DNA of 64,000 nt from Pectobacterium carotovorum (GTDB taxonomy: Bacteria; Pseudomonadota; Gammaproteobacteria; Enterobacterales; Enterobacteriaceae), in NCBI RefSeq assembly GCF_033898505.1, contig NZ_JAXAFK010000005.1, positions 1 through 64,000 on the forward strand, written 5' to 3'. Numbering within the stretch: the first letter of the stretch is position 1; each line of letters opens with the position of its first letter. The position numbers and the translations under genes were made by a program. The notes under the pieces were generated by a model. The model saw only the letters and a list, made by a program, of their open reading frames with translations, ran no database searches and was not told the DNA's origin. Of the stretch, positions 1 through 8,617 are shown piece after piece.

Positions 1-43
1 AGCAGTAAACCGGAGCAATCTGGTGGTTGTAAAGAAACTCGGT

Positions 44-120
44 GGAGCGGTAGTTCAGTTGGTTAGAATACCTGCCTGTCACGCAGGGGGTCGCGGGTTC
101 GAGCCCCGTCCGTTCCGCCA
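44..120 (+). tRNA. aspT: tRNA-Asp (GTC)
   Basis: A 77-nt cloverleaf with encoded CCA end. The anticodon arm is CCTGC-CTGTCAC-GCAGG, so the anticodon is GTC (78-80); the T arm contains GGTTCGAGCCC. A tRNA-Trp follows 54 bp later. In E. coli the pair aspT-trpT closes rrnC after the 5S gene, and the next genes here (hdfR, maoP, yifB, ilv) are the E. coli rrnC neighbours. The rRNA genes themselves must lie left of the window. Confidence 0.97.
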
Positions 121-130
121 CTTATTAAAA

Positions 131-160
131 ATTATGCCTGCTAATTTTAGCAGGCATAAT
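131..160. repeat. Perfect 30-bp palindrome between the two tRNA genes
   Basis: ATTATGCCTGCTAA is followed by its exact reverse complement with no spacer beyond the central TT/AA. No T-run follows, so it does not look like a terminator. In the transcript it would form a 14-bp hairpin between tRNA-Asp and tRNA-Trp, which may guide processing of the precursor. Function not established. Confidence 0.7.
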
Positions 161-174
161 GTTAAGCGTAATTT

Positions 175-250
175 AGGGGCGTAGCTCAGTTGGTAGAGCA
201 CCGGTCTCCAAAACCGGGTGTCGCGAGTTCGAGTCTCTCCGCCCCTGCCA
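175..250 (+). tRNA. trpT: tRNA-Trp (CCA)
   Basis: A 76-nt cloverleaf with encoded CCA end. The anticodon arm is CCGGT-CTCCAAA-ACCGG with anticodon CCA (208-210). It is co-transcribed with tRNA-Asp upstream and followed directly by a strong terminator, so it is the last gene of the rrn operon. Confidence 0.97.
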
Positions 251-253
251 AAT

Positions 254-287
254 AAAACCCTTCACGTTATCGTGAAGGGTTTTTTTT
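254..287 (+). terminator. Rho-independent terminator of the rrn-tRNA operon
   Basis: Stem AAAACCCTTCACG / CGTGAAGGGTTTT with loop TTAT, ending in eight or more Ts. It sits four bases after the tRNA-Trp CCA end. Confidence 0.93.
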
Positions 288-520
288 GATCTGTACTTTA
301 TGCTCGATCCTGTCTCGTATCCCTCTTTCCAACTTCTCCGTAATTTCTCCCCTCTAGATATTTATTTAATCTAACGTGTTGTTATTTAATGAATAAAGCA
401 TCTCTGGGGTGTTGTTGATAGCTCGTGTCGATTTAGCTGTAAATATGCACAAAATCACCGTAATACCAGGTTGTGAACTTGCTCATCTACCTTGTTCGAT
501 ATTTGAACTAAAACTATCTA

Positions 521-568
521 CAACCTGAGTGAAGGATAAATCGTTTTCCATAGCGATCCTTCAGGTTG
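521..568. repeat. Bulged inverted repeat upstream of ytfQ
   Basis: CAACCT-gagt-GAAGGAT (521-537) pairs with ATCCTTC-AGGTTG (556-568), giving a 13-bp interrupted stem with an 18-nt loop. There is no T-run. It lies in the 404-bp stretch (288-691) between the tRNA terminator and ytfQ, which holds no gene that I can support. It could be a regulator site or a leader structure. Confidence 0.5.
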
Positions 569-604
569 CATTCACTTGTTAGTGATATCTGCCAACATCA
601 CATC

Positions 605-637
605 GGTAGCGCTATAGCAGAAATTCGTAGCGCTATG
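605..637. promoter_or_regulatory. Paired LacI-type operator candidates for the ytf operon
   Basis: The 10-mer GTAGCGCTAT occurs at 606-615 and again at 627-636, each centred on the perfect palindrome TAGCGCTA. The centres are 21 bp apart, two helical turns, which suits cooperative binding of one dimeric regulator on one DNA face. Palindromes with an AGCGCT core are common for LacI-family repressors of sugar genes. The sites end 55 bp before the ytfQ start, in promoter range. The regulator gene is not adjacent. Confidence 0.6.
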
Positions 638-691
638 CTGTACCTGAAATCTGACTAAGTAGCTGTAAGACTACACAGAAGGAGTTTAAGT

Positions 692-1648
692 ATGTACAGA
701 CATTTACTGGTAGCGGTTGCTGTAAGCACGGCGTTATGTGGTGCCGTACAGGCAAAACCCTTAACTGTTGGGTTTTCCCAAATTGGTTCAGAATCAGGAT
801 GGCGCTCTGCAGAAACCAAAGTGTCAAAGCAGGAAGCCGAGAAGCGTGGGATAACGTTAAAAATAGCTGATGCTCAGCAGAAGCAGGAGAACCAGATTAA
901 GGCTGTGCGGTCATTCATCGCTCAGGGTGTCGATGCCATATTTATTGCGCCGGTCGTCGCGACAGGATGGGCACCAGTCTTACAAGAAGCTAAGGAAGCA
1001 AAAATTCCAGTATTCCTGCTTGATAGAACGATTGAGGTTAGCGATCCATCGTTGTACACCGCTGCCATTGCTTCTGATAGCGTCTATGAAGGAAAGGTGG
1101 CAGGGGAGTGGCTCGTGAAAGAGGCTGCTGGCAAACCTTGTAATGTTGTTGAACTACAGGGAACGGTTGGGGCTAGCGTCGCGATAAATCGCAAGAAAGG
1201 ATTTGCTGAAGGCATAGCTTCAGATCCGCAGATAAAAATTATTCGCTCACAGTCAGGAGACTTTACTCGTAGCAAGGGTAAAGAGGTCATGGAAAGCTTC
1301 ATTAAAGCCGAGCAGAATGGAAAAAATATCTGTGCGGTTTATGCACATAATGATGACATGGCTATAGGCGCTATTCAGGCAATTAAAGAAGCAGGTTTGA
1401 AACCTGGTTCACAGATAAAAGTTGTCTCCATTGATGGTGTCCCTGATATTTTCAAAGCCATGATGAATGGCGAAGCTAATGCTACCGTTGAATTAACACC
1501 TAATATGGCAGGGCCTGCTTTTGATGCCTTATTAGCGATGAAGAAGGATGGCAAACAGCCTGAAAAATTCATTCAAACCGAATCACGTTTATTACTGCCT
1601 GATACAGCAAAACAGGAATATGAAACCAAGAAAGATCTCGGTTATTGA
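692..1648 (+). CDS. ytfQ: Sugar ABC transporter periplasmic binding protein YtfQ (galactofuranose type)
   Basis: The 318-aa product follows E. coli YtfQ over its whole length (for example FSQIGSESGWRSAE, IAPVVATGWAPVLQEAK and VVELQGTVGASVA), so I regard it as the ortholog. In E. coli YtfQ binds galactofuranose and delivers it to the YtfR-YtfT-YjfF inner membrane complex. A signal peptide is clear: MYRHLLVAVAVSTALCGAVQ then AKP, with cleavage near residue 22. The rest is a periplasmic binding protein type I fold (Peripla_BP_4). The SD GAAGGAG lies a few bases before the ATG. The first gene of a four-gene operon; a 190-bp gap separates it from ytfR, giving room for differential expression. True substrate in this organism is inferred from E. 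coli. Confidence 0.93.
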   Translation: MYRHLLVAVAVSTALCGAVQAKPLTVGFSQIGSESGWRSAETKVSKQEAEKRGITLKIADAQQKQENQIKAVRSFIAQGVDAIFIAPVVATGWAPVLQEAKEAKIPVFLLDRTIEVSDPSLYTAAIASDSVYEGKVAGEWLVKEAAGKPCNVVELQGTVGASVAINRKKGFAEGIASDPQIKIIRSQSGDFTRSKGKEVMESFIKAEQNGKNICAVYAHNDDMAIGAIQAIKEAGLKPGSQIKVVSIDGVPDIFKAMMNGEANATVELTPNMAGPAFDALLAMKKDGKQPEKFIQTESRLLLPDTAKQEYETKKDLGY

Positions 1649-1839
1649 TATTTATATTATAGATTCATCGTTGATATAAACTTTGCCAAATACCTGGCAG
1701 AAATATGAATATGGAAAAGTGGGTTTGCTATGTTTTCTGCACCGTTAAACTACGGAACAGTGAATATTGCCAGCCTACTTATCCATAATATTGCTCAGGT
1801 ATGACGTAGCCTTGTTTAGTTGTCGCATAGGTGATGCTG

Positions 1840-3360
1840 ATGGAAACGACACGGTTGTTAGATATTCGGGGCATGAGCGTTGAGTTTCCGGGGGTAAAAG
1901 CATTAGATCAGGTGGACTTCACGCTTAATCGTGGCGAAATAGTGGCGCTATTAGGGGAGAATGGTGCAGGAAAATCAACTTTAATTAAGGCGTTGACCGG
2001 CGTTTACCATCGCTCAACGGGTGAAATCATCCTTGATGGCATGGCGATTAATCCTGTTAATACTGCGCACGCTCAGTCACTGGGTATCGGAACCGTATAT
2101 CAAGAGGTCAATTTATTACCGAATCTGTCCGTTGCCGCAAATTTATTCATTGGTCGGGAGCCCACACGTTGGGGCATCGTTGATCAACATAAAATCCTGC
2201 GCCAGGCCGAAGCGATCTTATTGAATTATGGGTTGGCGATTGATGTTAGCCATCCGCTTGGCAATTACTCAATAGCAGTGCAGCAAATTGTCGCGATTGC
2301 CAGAGCCATCGATCTCTCTGCTAAAGTTTTAATTCTTGATGAACCCACTGCAAGCCTTGATGCAAAAGAAGTTGAGATGCTGCTGGATATATTGCGGAAA
2401 TTGCGCGATCGCGGAATTGGCATGATATTCGTCACGCATTTTCTGGATCAGGTTTATCGCATTAGCGACCGAATTACCGTTTTGCGTAATGGGCGATTAG
2501 TGGGGACATTGCCGGTCGAGGAATTACCGCGTATTGAATTAGTCCAAATGATGCTGGGGCACAGTTTTGATGAAACGTTACTGAAGCGGGGTGAACACAG
2601 TGACGTTGCAGGTGACCCCATTGTGCACTTTAAACACTATGGTCGACGTGGTTCGATTAATGACTTCGAGCTTTCCGTTCGTCCAGGAGAAATTGTTGGC
2701 CTTGCTGGTCTACTGGGTTCCGGCCGCACAGAAACCGCGCAGCTGATATTTGGTATTAACGTGCCTGATGCCGGAGAAGCCAGGGTTGATGGCAAACCAG
2801 TCAGCATTCGCACGCCGCGTGCAGCAGGAAAGCTGGGTTTTGGCTATTGCCCTGAGGATCGCAAGACTGACGGTATTGTCGGTGCGGCAACGGTACGAGA
2901 GAACATCATTCTGGCGCTTCAGGCGCAGCGGGGTTGGCTGAAACCCATTTCCTTACGTGAGCAAACTCGTATCGCTGAAAAGTTTATCAGCCTGCTAGGG
3001 ATTCGTACGCCCAGTCCAGAGCAGGAAATTCAATATCTATCGGGTGGGAACCAACAAAAAGTCCTGCTATCGCGCTGGTTGGCAACAGAGCCGCGCTTCT
3101 TGATTCTGGATGAGCCAACGCGAGGAATCGATGTCGGTGCACACGCTGAAATCATTCGCCTAATCGAAAAACTGTGTGAACAGGGAATGGCGTTACTCGT
3201 GATCTCTTCTGAACTGGAAGAACTGACTGGCTATGCCGATCGTATCATTGTGCTACGTGACAGACAGCACGTTGCACATCTCGAACATCACGAGATCTCG
3301 GTTGCCGCAGTGATGCAGGCAATCGCGGTACAAACGGGGGCGGCTGATGACAGACAATAA
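1840..3360 (+). CDS. ytfR: Sugar ABC transporter ATP-binding protein YtfR
   Basis: A duplicated ATPase of the CUT2 (RbsA/MglA) class, 506 aa, close to E. coli YtfR. The first half has Walker A GENGAGKST near residue 40 and Walker B LILDEPTASLD, with a diverged signature (YSIAVQQ). The second half has a degenerate P-loop (GLLGSGRTE) but an intact signature LSGGNQQKV and LILDEPTRGID. This asymmetry is normal for the family. It powers uptake of the YtfQ-bound sugar. In-frame starts exist at 1831 (GTG), 1834 and 1840 (ATG); AGGTGA at 1829-1834 is well spaced only for 1840, which I chose. The 1649-1839 gap holds no convincing gene. Confidence 0.92.
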   Translation: METTRLLDIRGMSVEFPGVKALDQVDFTLNRGEIVALLGENGAGKSTLIKALTGVYHRSTGEIILDGMAINPVNTAHAQSLGIGTVYQEVNLLPNLSVAANLFIGREPTRWGIVDQHKILRQAEAILLNYGLAIDVSHPLGNYSIAVQQIVAIARAIDLSAKVLILDEPTASLDAKEVEMLLDILRKLRDRGIGMIFVTHFLDQVYRISDRITVLRNGRLVGTLPVEELPRIELVQMMLGHSFDETLLKRGEHSDVAGDPIVHFKHYGRRGSINDFELSVRPGEIVGLAGLLGSGRTETAQLIFGINVPDAGEARVDGKPVSIRTPRAAGKLGFGYCPEDRKTDGIVGAATVRENIILALQAQRGWLKPISLREQTRIAEKFISLLGIRTPSPEQEIQYLSGGNQQKVLLSRWLATEPRFLILDEPTRGIDVGAHAEIIRLIEKLCEQGMALLVISSELEELTGYADRIIVLRDRQHVAHLEHHEISVAAVMQAIAVQTGAADDRQ

Positions 3361-4357
3361 CATCAAACCTGCCAAAAAAGTGCGCCTAACGTTCACCAAG
3401 GGCGTGCCGCAGCTTCTGGCGCTGGTCGCTATTCTGTTGATTGACAGCATGGTCGCGCCAAATTTCTTCTCCCTCCACATTCAGGATGGGCGCTTGTTCG
3501 GTAGCCTTATCGACATCCTTAACCGCGGGGCACCCGTTGCGTTGCTGGCATTAGGCATGACGTTGGTGATTGCTACCGGCGGTATCGACTTATCGGTTGG
3601 CGCCGTCATGGCGATTGCAGGAGCGACGGCCGCAACGCTGACTGCGGCTGGTCATCCACTCCCTTCTGTGCTGCTGACTGCGTTATTGGTTGGCGCACTG
3701 TGTGGGCTGTGGAACGGTTTTCTGGTTGCGGTGCTACAGATTCAGCCGATTGTTGCGACGTTAATGCTAATGGTTGCCGGGCGGGGCATTGCTCAACTGA
3801 TTACCGAAGGTCAGATTATTACCTTTGATAACGCCGGGTTAGCTAAGTTGGGTAACGGGAGCCTGTTCTATCTGCCTATGCCGGTGATTATTGCCTGCGC
3901 GGTGTTGTTGGCGCTGTGGGTTCTGACGCGTAAAACGGCGCTTGGGCTATTTATCGAATCAGTCGGTATTAATTTGCGATCGGCTCGCAACGCTGGCGTG
4001 AGTACGAAGCTGGTATTAATCGCGGCTTATGTCATATGCGGCGTGTGTGCCGCCGTAGCGGGCGTTATTGTAACGGCGGATATCCGTGGTGCGGATGCGA
4101 ATAACGCGGGGCTCTGGTTGGAATTAGACGCGATTCTGGCCGTCGTGATTGGTGGTGGTTCGCTACTCGGCGGTCGTTTTAATTTGCTGCTCTCTGTTGT
4201 TGGCGCATTGATTATTCAGAGTATGAATACCGGCATCCTGCTTTCGGGCTATCGACCGGAATTCAATCTGGTTCTGAAGGCACTCGTCGTTCTGCTGGTT
4301 TTGGTTATGCAATCTCCGCGTATTTCGCTGCATCACCTGTTCAGGAGGAAAACATAA
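3347..4357 (+). CDS. ytfT: Sugar ABC transporter permease YtfT
   Basis: A 336-aa, strongly hydrophobic protein of the BPD_transp_2 (RbsC-like) family with about ten membrane segments. It carries the family segment TLVIATGGIDLSVGAVMAIAG near residue 72 and LDAILAVVIGGGSLLGGR near 260, which is the ATPase-contact EAA-like region. It pairs with YjfF as the heterodimeric channel in the inner membrane. It overlaps the end of ytfR by 14 bp, so translation is probably coupled. Confidence 0.92.
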   Translation: MTDNNIKPAKKVRLTFTKGVPQLLALVAILLIDSMVAPNFFSLHIQDGRLFGSLIDILNRGAPVALLALGMTLVIATGGIDLSVGAVMAIAGATAATLTAAGHPLPSVLLTALLVGALCGLWNGFLVAVLQIQPIVATLMLMVAGRGIAQLITEGQIITFDNAGLAKLGNGSLFYLPMPVIIACAVLLALWVLTRKTALGLFIESVGINLRSARNAGVSTKLVLIAAYVICGVCAAVAGVIVTADIRGADANNAGLWLELDAILAVVIGGGSLLGGRFNLLLSVVGALIIQSMNTGILLSGYRPEFNLVLKALVVLLVLVMQSPRISLHHLFRRKT

Positions 4358-5319
4358 TGTTGAAACGCCACTTCCCCCTGTTGATGACGATTTTGGTATT
4401 TATTGCGGGTTATTTGTTCTGCCTGAGCCAGTTTCCCGGCTTTGCTTCGACGCGCGTTTTCTTTGATTTACTGACGGATAATGCGTTTCTGGGGATCGTG
4501 GCGGTTGGGATGACGTTTGTCATTCTATCTGGCGGGATCGATCTCTCCGTGGGGTCAGTCATTGCGTTTACCGGTGTGTTATTGGCCAAATTGATCGGTA
4601 CATATGGCATCGATCCTTTCTTTGCATTCGCAATCGCGCTGGTGATGGGAGCCATGTTTGGCGGGTTGATGGGATGGATTATCGATACGCTCAAATTGCC
4701 CGCATTTATTATCACGCTGGCGGGGATGTTCTTTGTTCGAGGAATGAGCTTCATCGTCTCACAGGAGTCGATACCCATCGATCATCCGGTCTATAGCCAA
4801 CTGGCGGGTTTAGCATGGCGCATGCCTGATGGAGGACGCTTTACCTTTCTGGCGCTGATTATGCTGATTGTCGTGTTGCTGGGGATTGTGATGGCGCATC
4901 GTACCCGTTTTGGCAACCGTGTTTATGCAATTGGCGGCAGCAGCTATTCTGCGGAGCTGATGGGGGTGCCCGTCAAGCGCACGACGATTCAGATATACAT
5001 GCTTTCCAGTACGTTAGCAGTGCTGTCAGGCATTGTTTTTTCGCTCTATACCTCGGCGGGCTATGCTTTGGCGGCAAGCGGCGTGGAATTGGACGCCATC
5101 GCGGCCGTTGTCATTGGCGGTACGCTCCTGACTGGCGGTGTTGGAACCGTATTGGGAACGCTATTTGGCGTACTGATTCAGGGCCTGATTCAAACGTATA
5201 TCACATTTGATGGCACCTTGAGCTCATGGTGGACAAAAATCGTCATCGGTTTCCTGCTGTTTGCTTTCATTGGGTTACAGAAAGCGTTAAGCACCTTCTG
5301 GTTAGCCAGACGTGCTTAA
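4357..5319 (+). CDS. yjfF: Sugar ABC transporter permease YjfF
   Basis: The second permease of the complex, 320 aa, same BPD_transp_2 family as YtfT (VILSGGIDLSVGSVIAFTG near residue 50; LDAIAAVVIGGTLLTGG near 245). The ATG overlaps the ytfT stop by one base (TAATG), with SD AGGAGG just upstream inside ytfT. Gene order ytfQ-ytfR-ytfT-yjfF is exactly that of E. coli, where the operon lies at a different chromosomal site. It ends 20 bp before the convergent hdfR with no terminator visible between them. Confidence 0.92.
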   Translation: MLKRHFPLLMTILVFIAGYLFCLSQFPGFASTRVFFDLLTDNAFLGIVAVGMTFVILSGGIDLSVGSVIAFTGVLLAKLIGTYGIDPFFAFAIALVMGAMFGGLMGWIIDTLKLPAFIITLAGMFFVRGMSFIVSQESIPIDHPVYSQLAGLAWRMPDGGRFTFLALIMLIVVLLGIVMAHRTRFGNRVYAIGGSSYSAELMGVPVKRTTIQIYMLSSTLAVLSGIVFSLYTSAGYALAASGVELDAIAAVVIGGTLLTGGVGTVLGTLFGVLIQGLIQTYITFDGTLSSWWTKIVIGFLLFAFIGLQKALSTFWLARRA

Positions 5320-5339
5320 GAGCCTATGAACTGGATGGA

Positions 5340-6167
5340 TCATGCATTCATTAAAATAGGTGTTTTCAGCAACTGACGAATCATCGTCTGCTGATCGCTG
5401 TTTTGTAACCAAACGGCATAAAATGGGCGCACGACGGGCTGACTGTCGCCGACTATCCGCAGATTGGAATAGGTTTGTAGCCAATGGCTAGGTAAGAACG
5501 CGCAACCGCCAGTTGTTTCAAGCAGTTGGCGGGTCAAATGGGCCGATGTTGTTGTCAAAACAGGAAGCTGATCGCTGGCTAAGAGGCGATGTTCCTGCTG
5601 ATGGAAGTCGGCGCCCCACTCCAATTTTATATAGGGCAATTCCTGTCCGGGTGGATGCGCTTCTGCCGCGAACAGCGAAAGGGAGAAATTGCCCAGCAGT
5701 TGGCTCGCCAACTCCTCCATTTTGGGTTGTTCGGTGGTAATGAACAGATCCAATTGACGCTCATGGAGCTGTTTTACCAGCGAATGACGTAAGGCAATGC
5801 GTGCTTCTAGCTGCAGCAACGGGCGCTGTTGGTACAGCGATTGTAGCCAGGGCGTCAGATAGGCTTCCCACAGCGAAGCGGTAGCCCCCACTGAAAGCAG
5901 GCTGTGCTGTTGCGAGCGTGCGACCTCTTTTTTGGCGATCTGCCAGGTACCGATAAGGCTTTCCGCATAGGGCAGAAGCCGTTCTCCTGCGGGGGTCAGG
6001 CGTATATTGTTCCGATGGCGTGTGAACAGGTTGGCACCAAGCTGTGTCTCTAGCTGACGAATCCGAAAACTCACCGCTGACTGCGTCAGATACAGGGATT
6101 CGGCAGCACGGCCAAAGTGTCTTGTCCTGCTGACTTCCAGAAAGGTTTTTAGTAATTCGGTATCCAC
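5340..6167 (-). CDS. hdfR: LysR-family regulator HdfR
   Basis: A 275-aa LysR regulator, ortholog of E. coli HdfR, which represses the flhDC flagellar master operon. The N-terminal winged helix (about residues 1-60) includes [20 protein letters not shown] and SFRIRQLE. The C-terminal effector domain is less conserved. Start choice: GGAG at 6175-6178 is six bases before a GTG at 6167, giving [11 protein letters not shown], which matches the E. coli N-terminus MDTELLK. The ATG at 6173 is too close to the SD, and longer in-frame extensions have no support. Divergent from maoP as in E. coli. Confidence 0.9.
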   Translation of the reverse strand: MDTELLKTFLEVSRTRHFGRAAESLYLTQSAVSFRIRQLETQLGANLFTRHRNNIRLTPAGERLLPYAESLIGTWQIAKKEVARSQQHSLLSVGATASLWEAYLTPWLQSLYQQRPLLQLEARIALRHSLVKQLHERQLDLFITTEQPKMEELASQLLGNFSLSLFAAEAHPPGQELPYIKLEWGADFHQQEHRLLASDQLPVLTTTSAHLTRQLLETTGGCAFLPSHWLQTYSNLRIVGDSQPVVRPFYAVWLQNSDQQTMIRQLLKTPILMNA

Positions 6168-6287
6168 GCCCATCTCCAAAAAAATTTTGTCGTAATGATT
6201 TAAATGTTTTGTTTTACACAATGTCAAGCCTATCTAATACTCCGCGCCATAAACAACACGACCATAGAAGAATTAGGAGCGTGTAAG
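6168..6287. promoter_or_regulatory. hdfR-maoP divergent intergenic region, expected to hold maoS
   Basis: In E. coli the Ori macrodomain is organised by MaoP together with maoS, a 17-bp site close to maoP. This 120-bp AT-rich region is syntenic. I do not recall the site sequence, so I cannot mark it. It also carries the promoters of hdfR and maoP. Confidence 0.3.
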
Positions 6288-6626
6288 ATGGCAGAAAGCT
6301 TCTCTACCACTCATCGTTTTTTTGATAACAAGTTCTACCCGCGTGGTTTTTCCCGACATGGCGACTTTACGATTAAAGAAGCACAACTGTTGGAGCGCCA
6401 CGGTTACGCGTTTAACGAGCTGGATTTGGGCAAACGTGAACCAGTGACTGAGGAAGAAACATCGTTTGTTGCCATGTGTCGCGGCGAACGTAAAGCGGAA
6501 ACGGAACTGGAAAAAATCTGGTCCAAGTATCTGGAACGTGTCCGTCGCCCTAAACGCTTCCATACCCTATCTGGCGGTAAGCCGCAGATGGATGCGGTGG
6601 AAGAATACACGGAAAGCGATGATTAA
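6288..6626 (+). CDS. maoP: Macrodomain Ori organisation protein MaoP (YifE)
   Basis: A 112-aa soluble protein of the DUF413 family, same length as E. coli MaoP. Recognisable stretches are [20 protein letters not shown] and [19 protein letters not shown]. In E. coli it acts with the DNA site maoS to condense the Ori region of the chromosome. A good SD (AGGAG, 6275-6279) eight bases before the ATG fixes the start; the ORF is open further upstream but without a start signal. Its place beside hdfR and near an rrn operon is conserved with E. coli. Confidence 0.93.
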   Translation: MAESFSTTHRFFDNKFYPRGFSRHGDFTIKEAQLLERHGYAFNELDLGKREPVTEEETSFVAMCRGERKAETELEKIWSKYLERVRRPKRFHTLSGGKPQMDAVEEYTESDD

Positions 6627-6631
6627 TTAAG

Positions 6632-6658
6632 AATGGGGCGTTAGCCCCATTTTCTTTT
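6632..6658 (+). terminator. Terminator after maoP, between convergent genes
   Basis: Stem AATGGGGC / GCCCCATT with a GTTA loop, then TTTCTTTT. The flanking AT-rich tract on the other side may let it serve yifB as well. Confidence 0.85.
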
Positions 6659-6683
6659 GTAGCGAGCGTATCCAACGCGTTCG

Positions 6684-8210
6684 CTATTCAAGGCTTTTGT
6701 GGAGCCGAATGAGCAGTCGATCCATACTGCGATAGCTCAGCGCTTCGGCAAGATGTTTTCTCTCGATGTTGTCCCGATCGCTGAGGTCAGCGATTGTGCG
6801 TGCGACTTTCAATATCCGGTGCCAGGCGCGTACGGATAAGCCAAGTTTGTTCATCACCTCTTCCAGATAAGCCGCATCAGGTGCCTCTAACGCACAGTGT
6901 TTTTCTATTTCGCGTGAGGTGAGCAGCGCGTTGATTTTATTTGCCCGCCTTAGCTGTATCTGCCGTGCGATCAGCACGCGCTCGCGAATCGTCGCGCTGC
7001 TTTCCCCCTGATAATGTTGCTGAGATAAAACCCCTGGTGGTAGCAAAGGAACTTCGATAGAAAGGTCAAAGCGATCCAAAAAGGGACCGGAAAGTTTGCT
7101 GAGGTAGCGCAGTATTTGTTGTGCGGGTAATCGGTTATGAATGCCCTGATAGTGGCCTGACGGGCTGGGGTTCATTGCGGCGACGAGTTGTACGCGTGCC
7201 GGGTAGCACACTTTGGCGCGCGTGCGGGAAATGATAATTTCACCGGACTCCAGAGGCTCTCGTAGGGAATCCAGAACGCGTCGCTCAAACTCCGGTAATT
7301 CATCCAGAAACAGCACGCCGTTGTGGGCGAGTGAAATTTCCCCCGGTTTAGGCAACGACCCTCCGCCCACGAGTGCAGCCATGGAAGAACTATGGTGAGG
7401 TGCTCTGAATGGTCTGGCTCGCCAGCGCGTCATGGTGGCATCGATGTTAATGAGGCTATTGATGGCGGCGCTTTCCAACGCCTCTTCGTCGCTCAATGGC
7501 GGCATCAAATTGCCTAATCGGCTTGCCAGCATGGTTTTCCCTGTTCCCGGCGGCCCCAGCAATAGCAGATTGTGGCCGCCAGCCGCTGCGATTTCCAACG
7601 CACGTTTAGCCTGCTCCTGACCGATGATATCCTTCAGGTCGAGTGCATCTTCTTCTGATTGCGGAGCCGGTATGATGTCGGAGCAACTGAGCAATTCCTC
7701 TTCTCCGCTAAGAAAAGCACACACTTCCAACAAATGCCCGGCCATGAGCGCTTCACCCTGCGGTATCAGCGTCATCTCCCGTTTATTGTCATCCGGCAGG
7801 ATAAGCTGGCGGCCTGACTTGATGGCCTCTAGGGCGGCGGGAATCGCGCCATTGACGCCACGTAGCGTGCCAGACAGGCCGAGTTCGCCAAGAAACTCGT
7901 AGCGGCTTAGCTTTTCCCCATCGATTTGTTCTGATGCCGCCAGAATCGCCAGAGCAATCGGCAGGTCGTAGCGCCCCCCTTCTTTCGGCAGATCTGCAGG
8001 GGCGAGATTGACCGTGATGCGCTTGGCTGGAAAGGTAAACCCACAATTGATGAGTGCGCTGCGCACGCGATCGCGCGCTTCTTTGACGGTAGTTTCTGGC
8101 AAACCAACCAGCGTCAGAGCCGGTAGCCCGCTGCTGATATGAACTTCGATGTAAACGTCCGGCGCTTGTACGCCAATCATTGCCCGAGTATAGGTAACTG
8201 CCAATGACAT
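6684..8210 (-). CDS. yifB: YifB/ComM-family Mg-chelatase-like AAA+ ATPase
   Basis: A 508-aa ortholog of E. coli YifB and of ComM, the helicase that promotes branch migration during natural transformation in Vibrio and Haemophilus. The N-terminal part (about 1-130) is the Lon-S16-like ChlI domain (VEVHISSGLPALTLVGLPE). The AAA+ core has Walker A LLLGPPGTGKTM near residue 214, Walker B VLFLDELPEF near 295, and the family stretch FRAPHHSSSMAAL. A C-terminal Mg_chelatase_C domain closes the protein. In enterobacteria its role is less certain. It ends 25 bp from the maoP terminator. Confidence 0.93.
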   Translation of the reverse strand: MSLAVTYTRAMIGVQAPDVYIEVHISSGLPALTLVGLPETTVKEARDRVRSALINCGFTFPAKRITVNLAPADLPKEGGRYDLPIALAILAASEQIDGEKLSRYEFLGELGLSGTLRGVNGAIPAALEAIKSGRQLILPDDNKREMTLIPQGEALMAGHLLEVCAFLSGEEELLSCSDIIPAPQSEEDALDLKDIIGQEQAKRALEIAAAGGHNLLLLGPPGTGKTMLASRLGNLMPPLSDEEALESAAINSLINIDATMTRWRARPFRAPHHSSSMAALVGGGSLPKPGEISLAHNGVLFLDELPEFERRVLDSLREPLESGEIIISRTRAKVCYPARVQLVAAMNPSPSGHYQGIHNRLPAQQILRYLSKLSGPFLDRFDLSIEVPLLPPGVLSQQHYQGESSATIRERVLIARQIQLRRANKINALLTSREIEKHCALEAPDAAYLEEVMNKLGLSVRAWHRILKVARTIADLSDRDNIERKHLAEALSYRSMDRLLIRLHKSLE

Positions 8211-8546
8211 GCTATTTCCCCTTTGCTGATGGTTTGCATCATGTCTGCTAGGGGAGAAGAAGTAGAGTCCGCCGTCACCAGCCTGCGCGACGGCGTCATA
8301 AAATAATGCTCTGTTTCAGCAATGAAGAAAATTTGTGCGTAACGTATCGCACTTATGCCGGGTGAACCGGCCGCTTTACGTTATCCGATGATCGATAACG
8401 TTCGTATTCCTTTGCCATGTTTCTCGCGCAATGCTCATTTTTACACCAAAGAGCGAAAATAATTTGGTGCGTGTCTACCTTATGATTCCGTTGTATTTTT
8501 TCCCGCATCATAGGTAATTCTTACCAGGAACGATGAAAAAAAATTG

Positions 8547-8574
8547 TTGTCACGCCATGTCTGACTGTGATAAC
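8547..8574 (+). promoter_or_regulatory. Candidate promoter of the ilvLXGMEDA operon
   Basis: TTGTCA (8547-8552), a 16-bp spacer and GATAAC (8569-8574) would start a transcript near 8581, about 37 nt before ilvL. This matches the place of the ilvG promoter in E. coli but the -10 is weak (4/6). The remainder of the 407-bp yifB-ilvL gap is AT-rich and holds no gene I can support. Confidence 0.4.
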
Positions 8575-8617
8575 TCTGTAGGCATTCGTTCGACAGAAGA
8601 TTAATGAACAACCTATT

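Noticed and set aside
1731..1805. 24-codon ORF between ytfQ and ytfR
   Set aside because: Has an ATG and stop but no SD and no known counterpart; too short to support.
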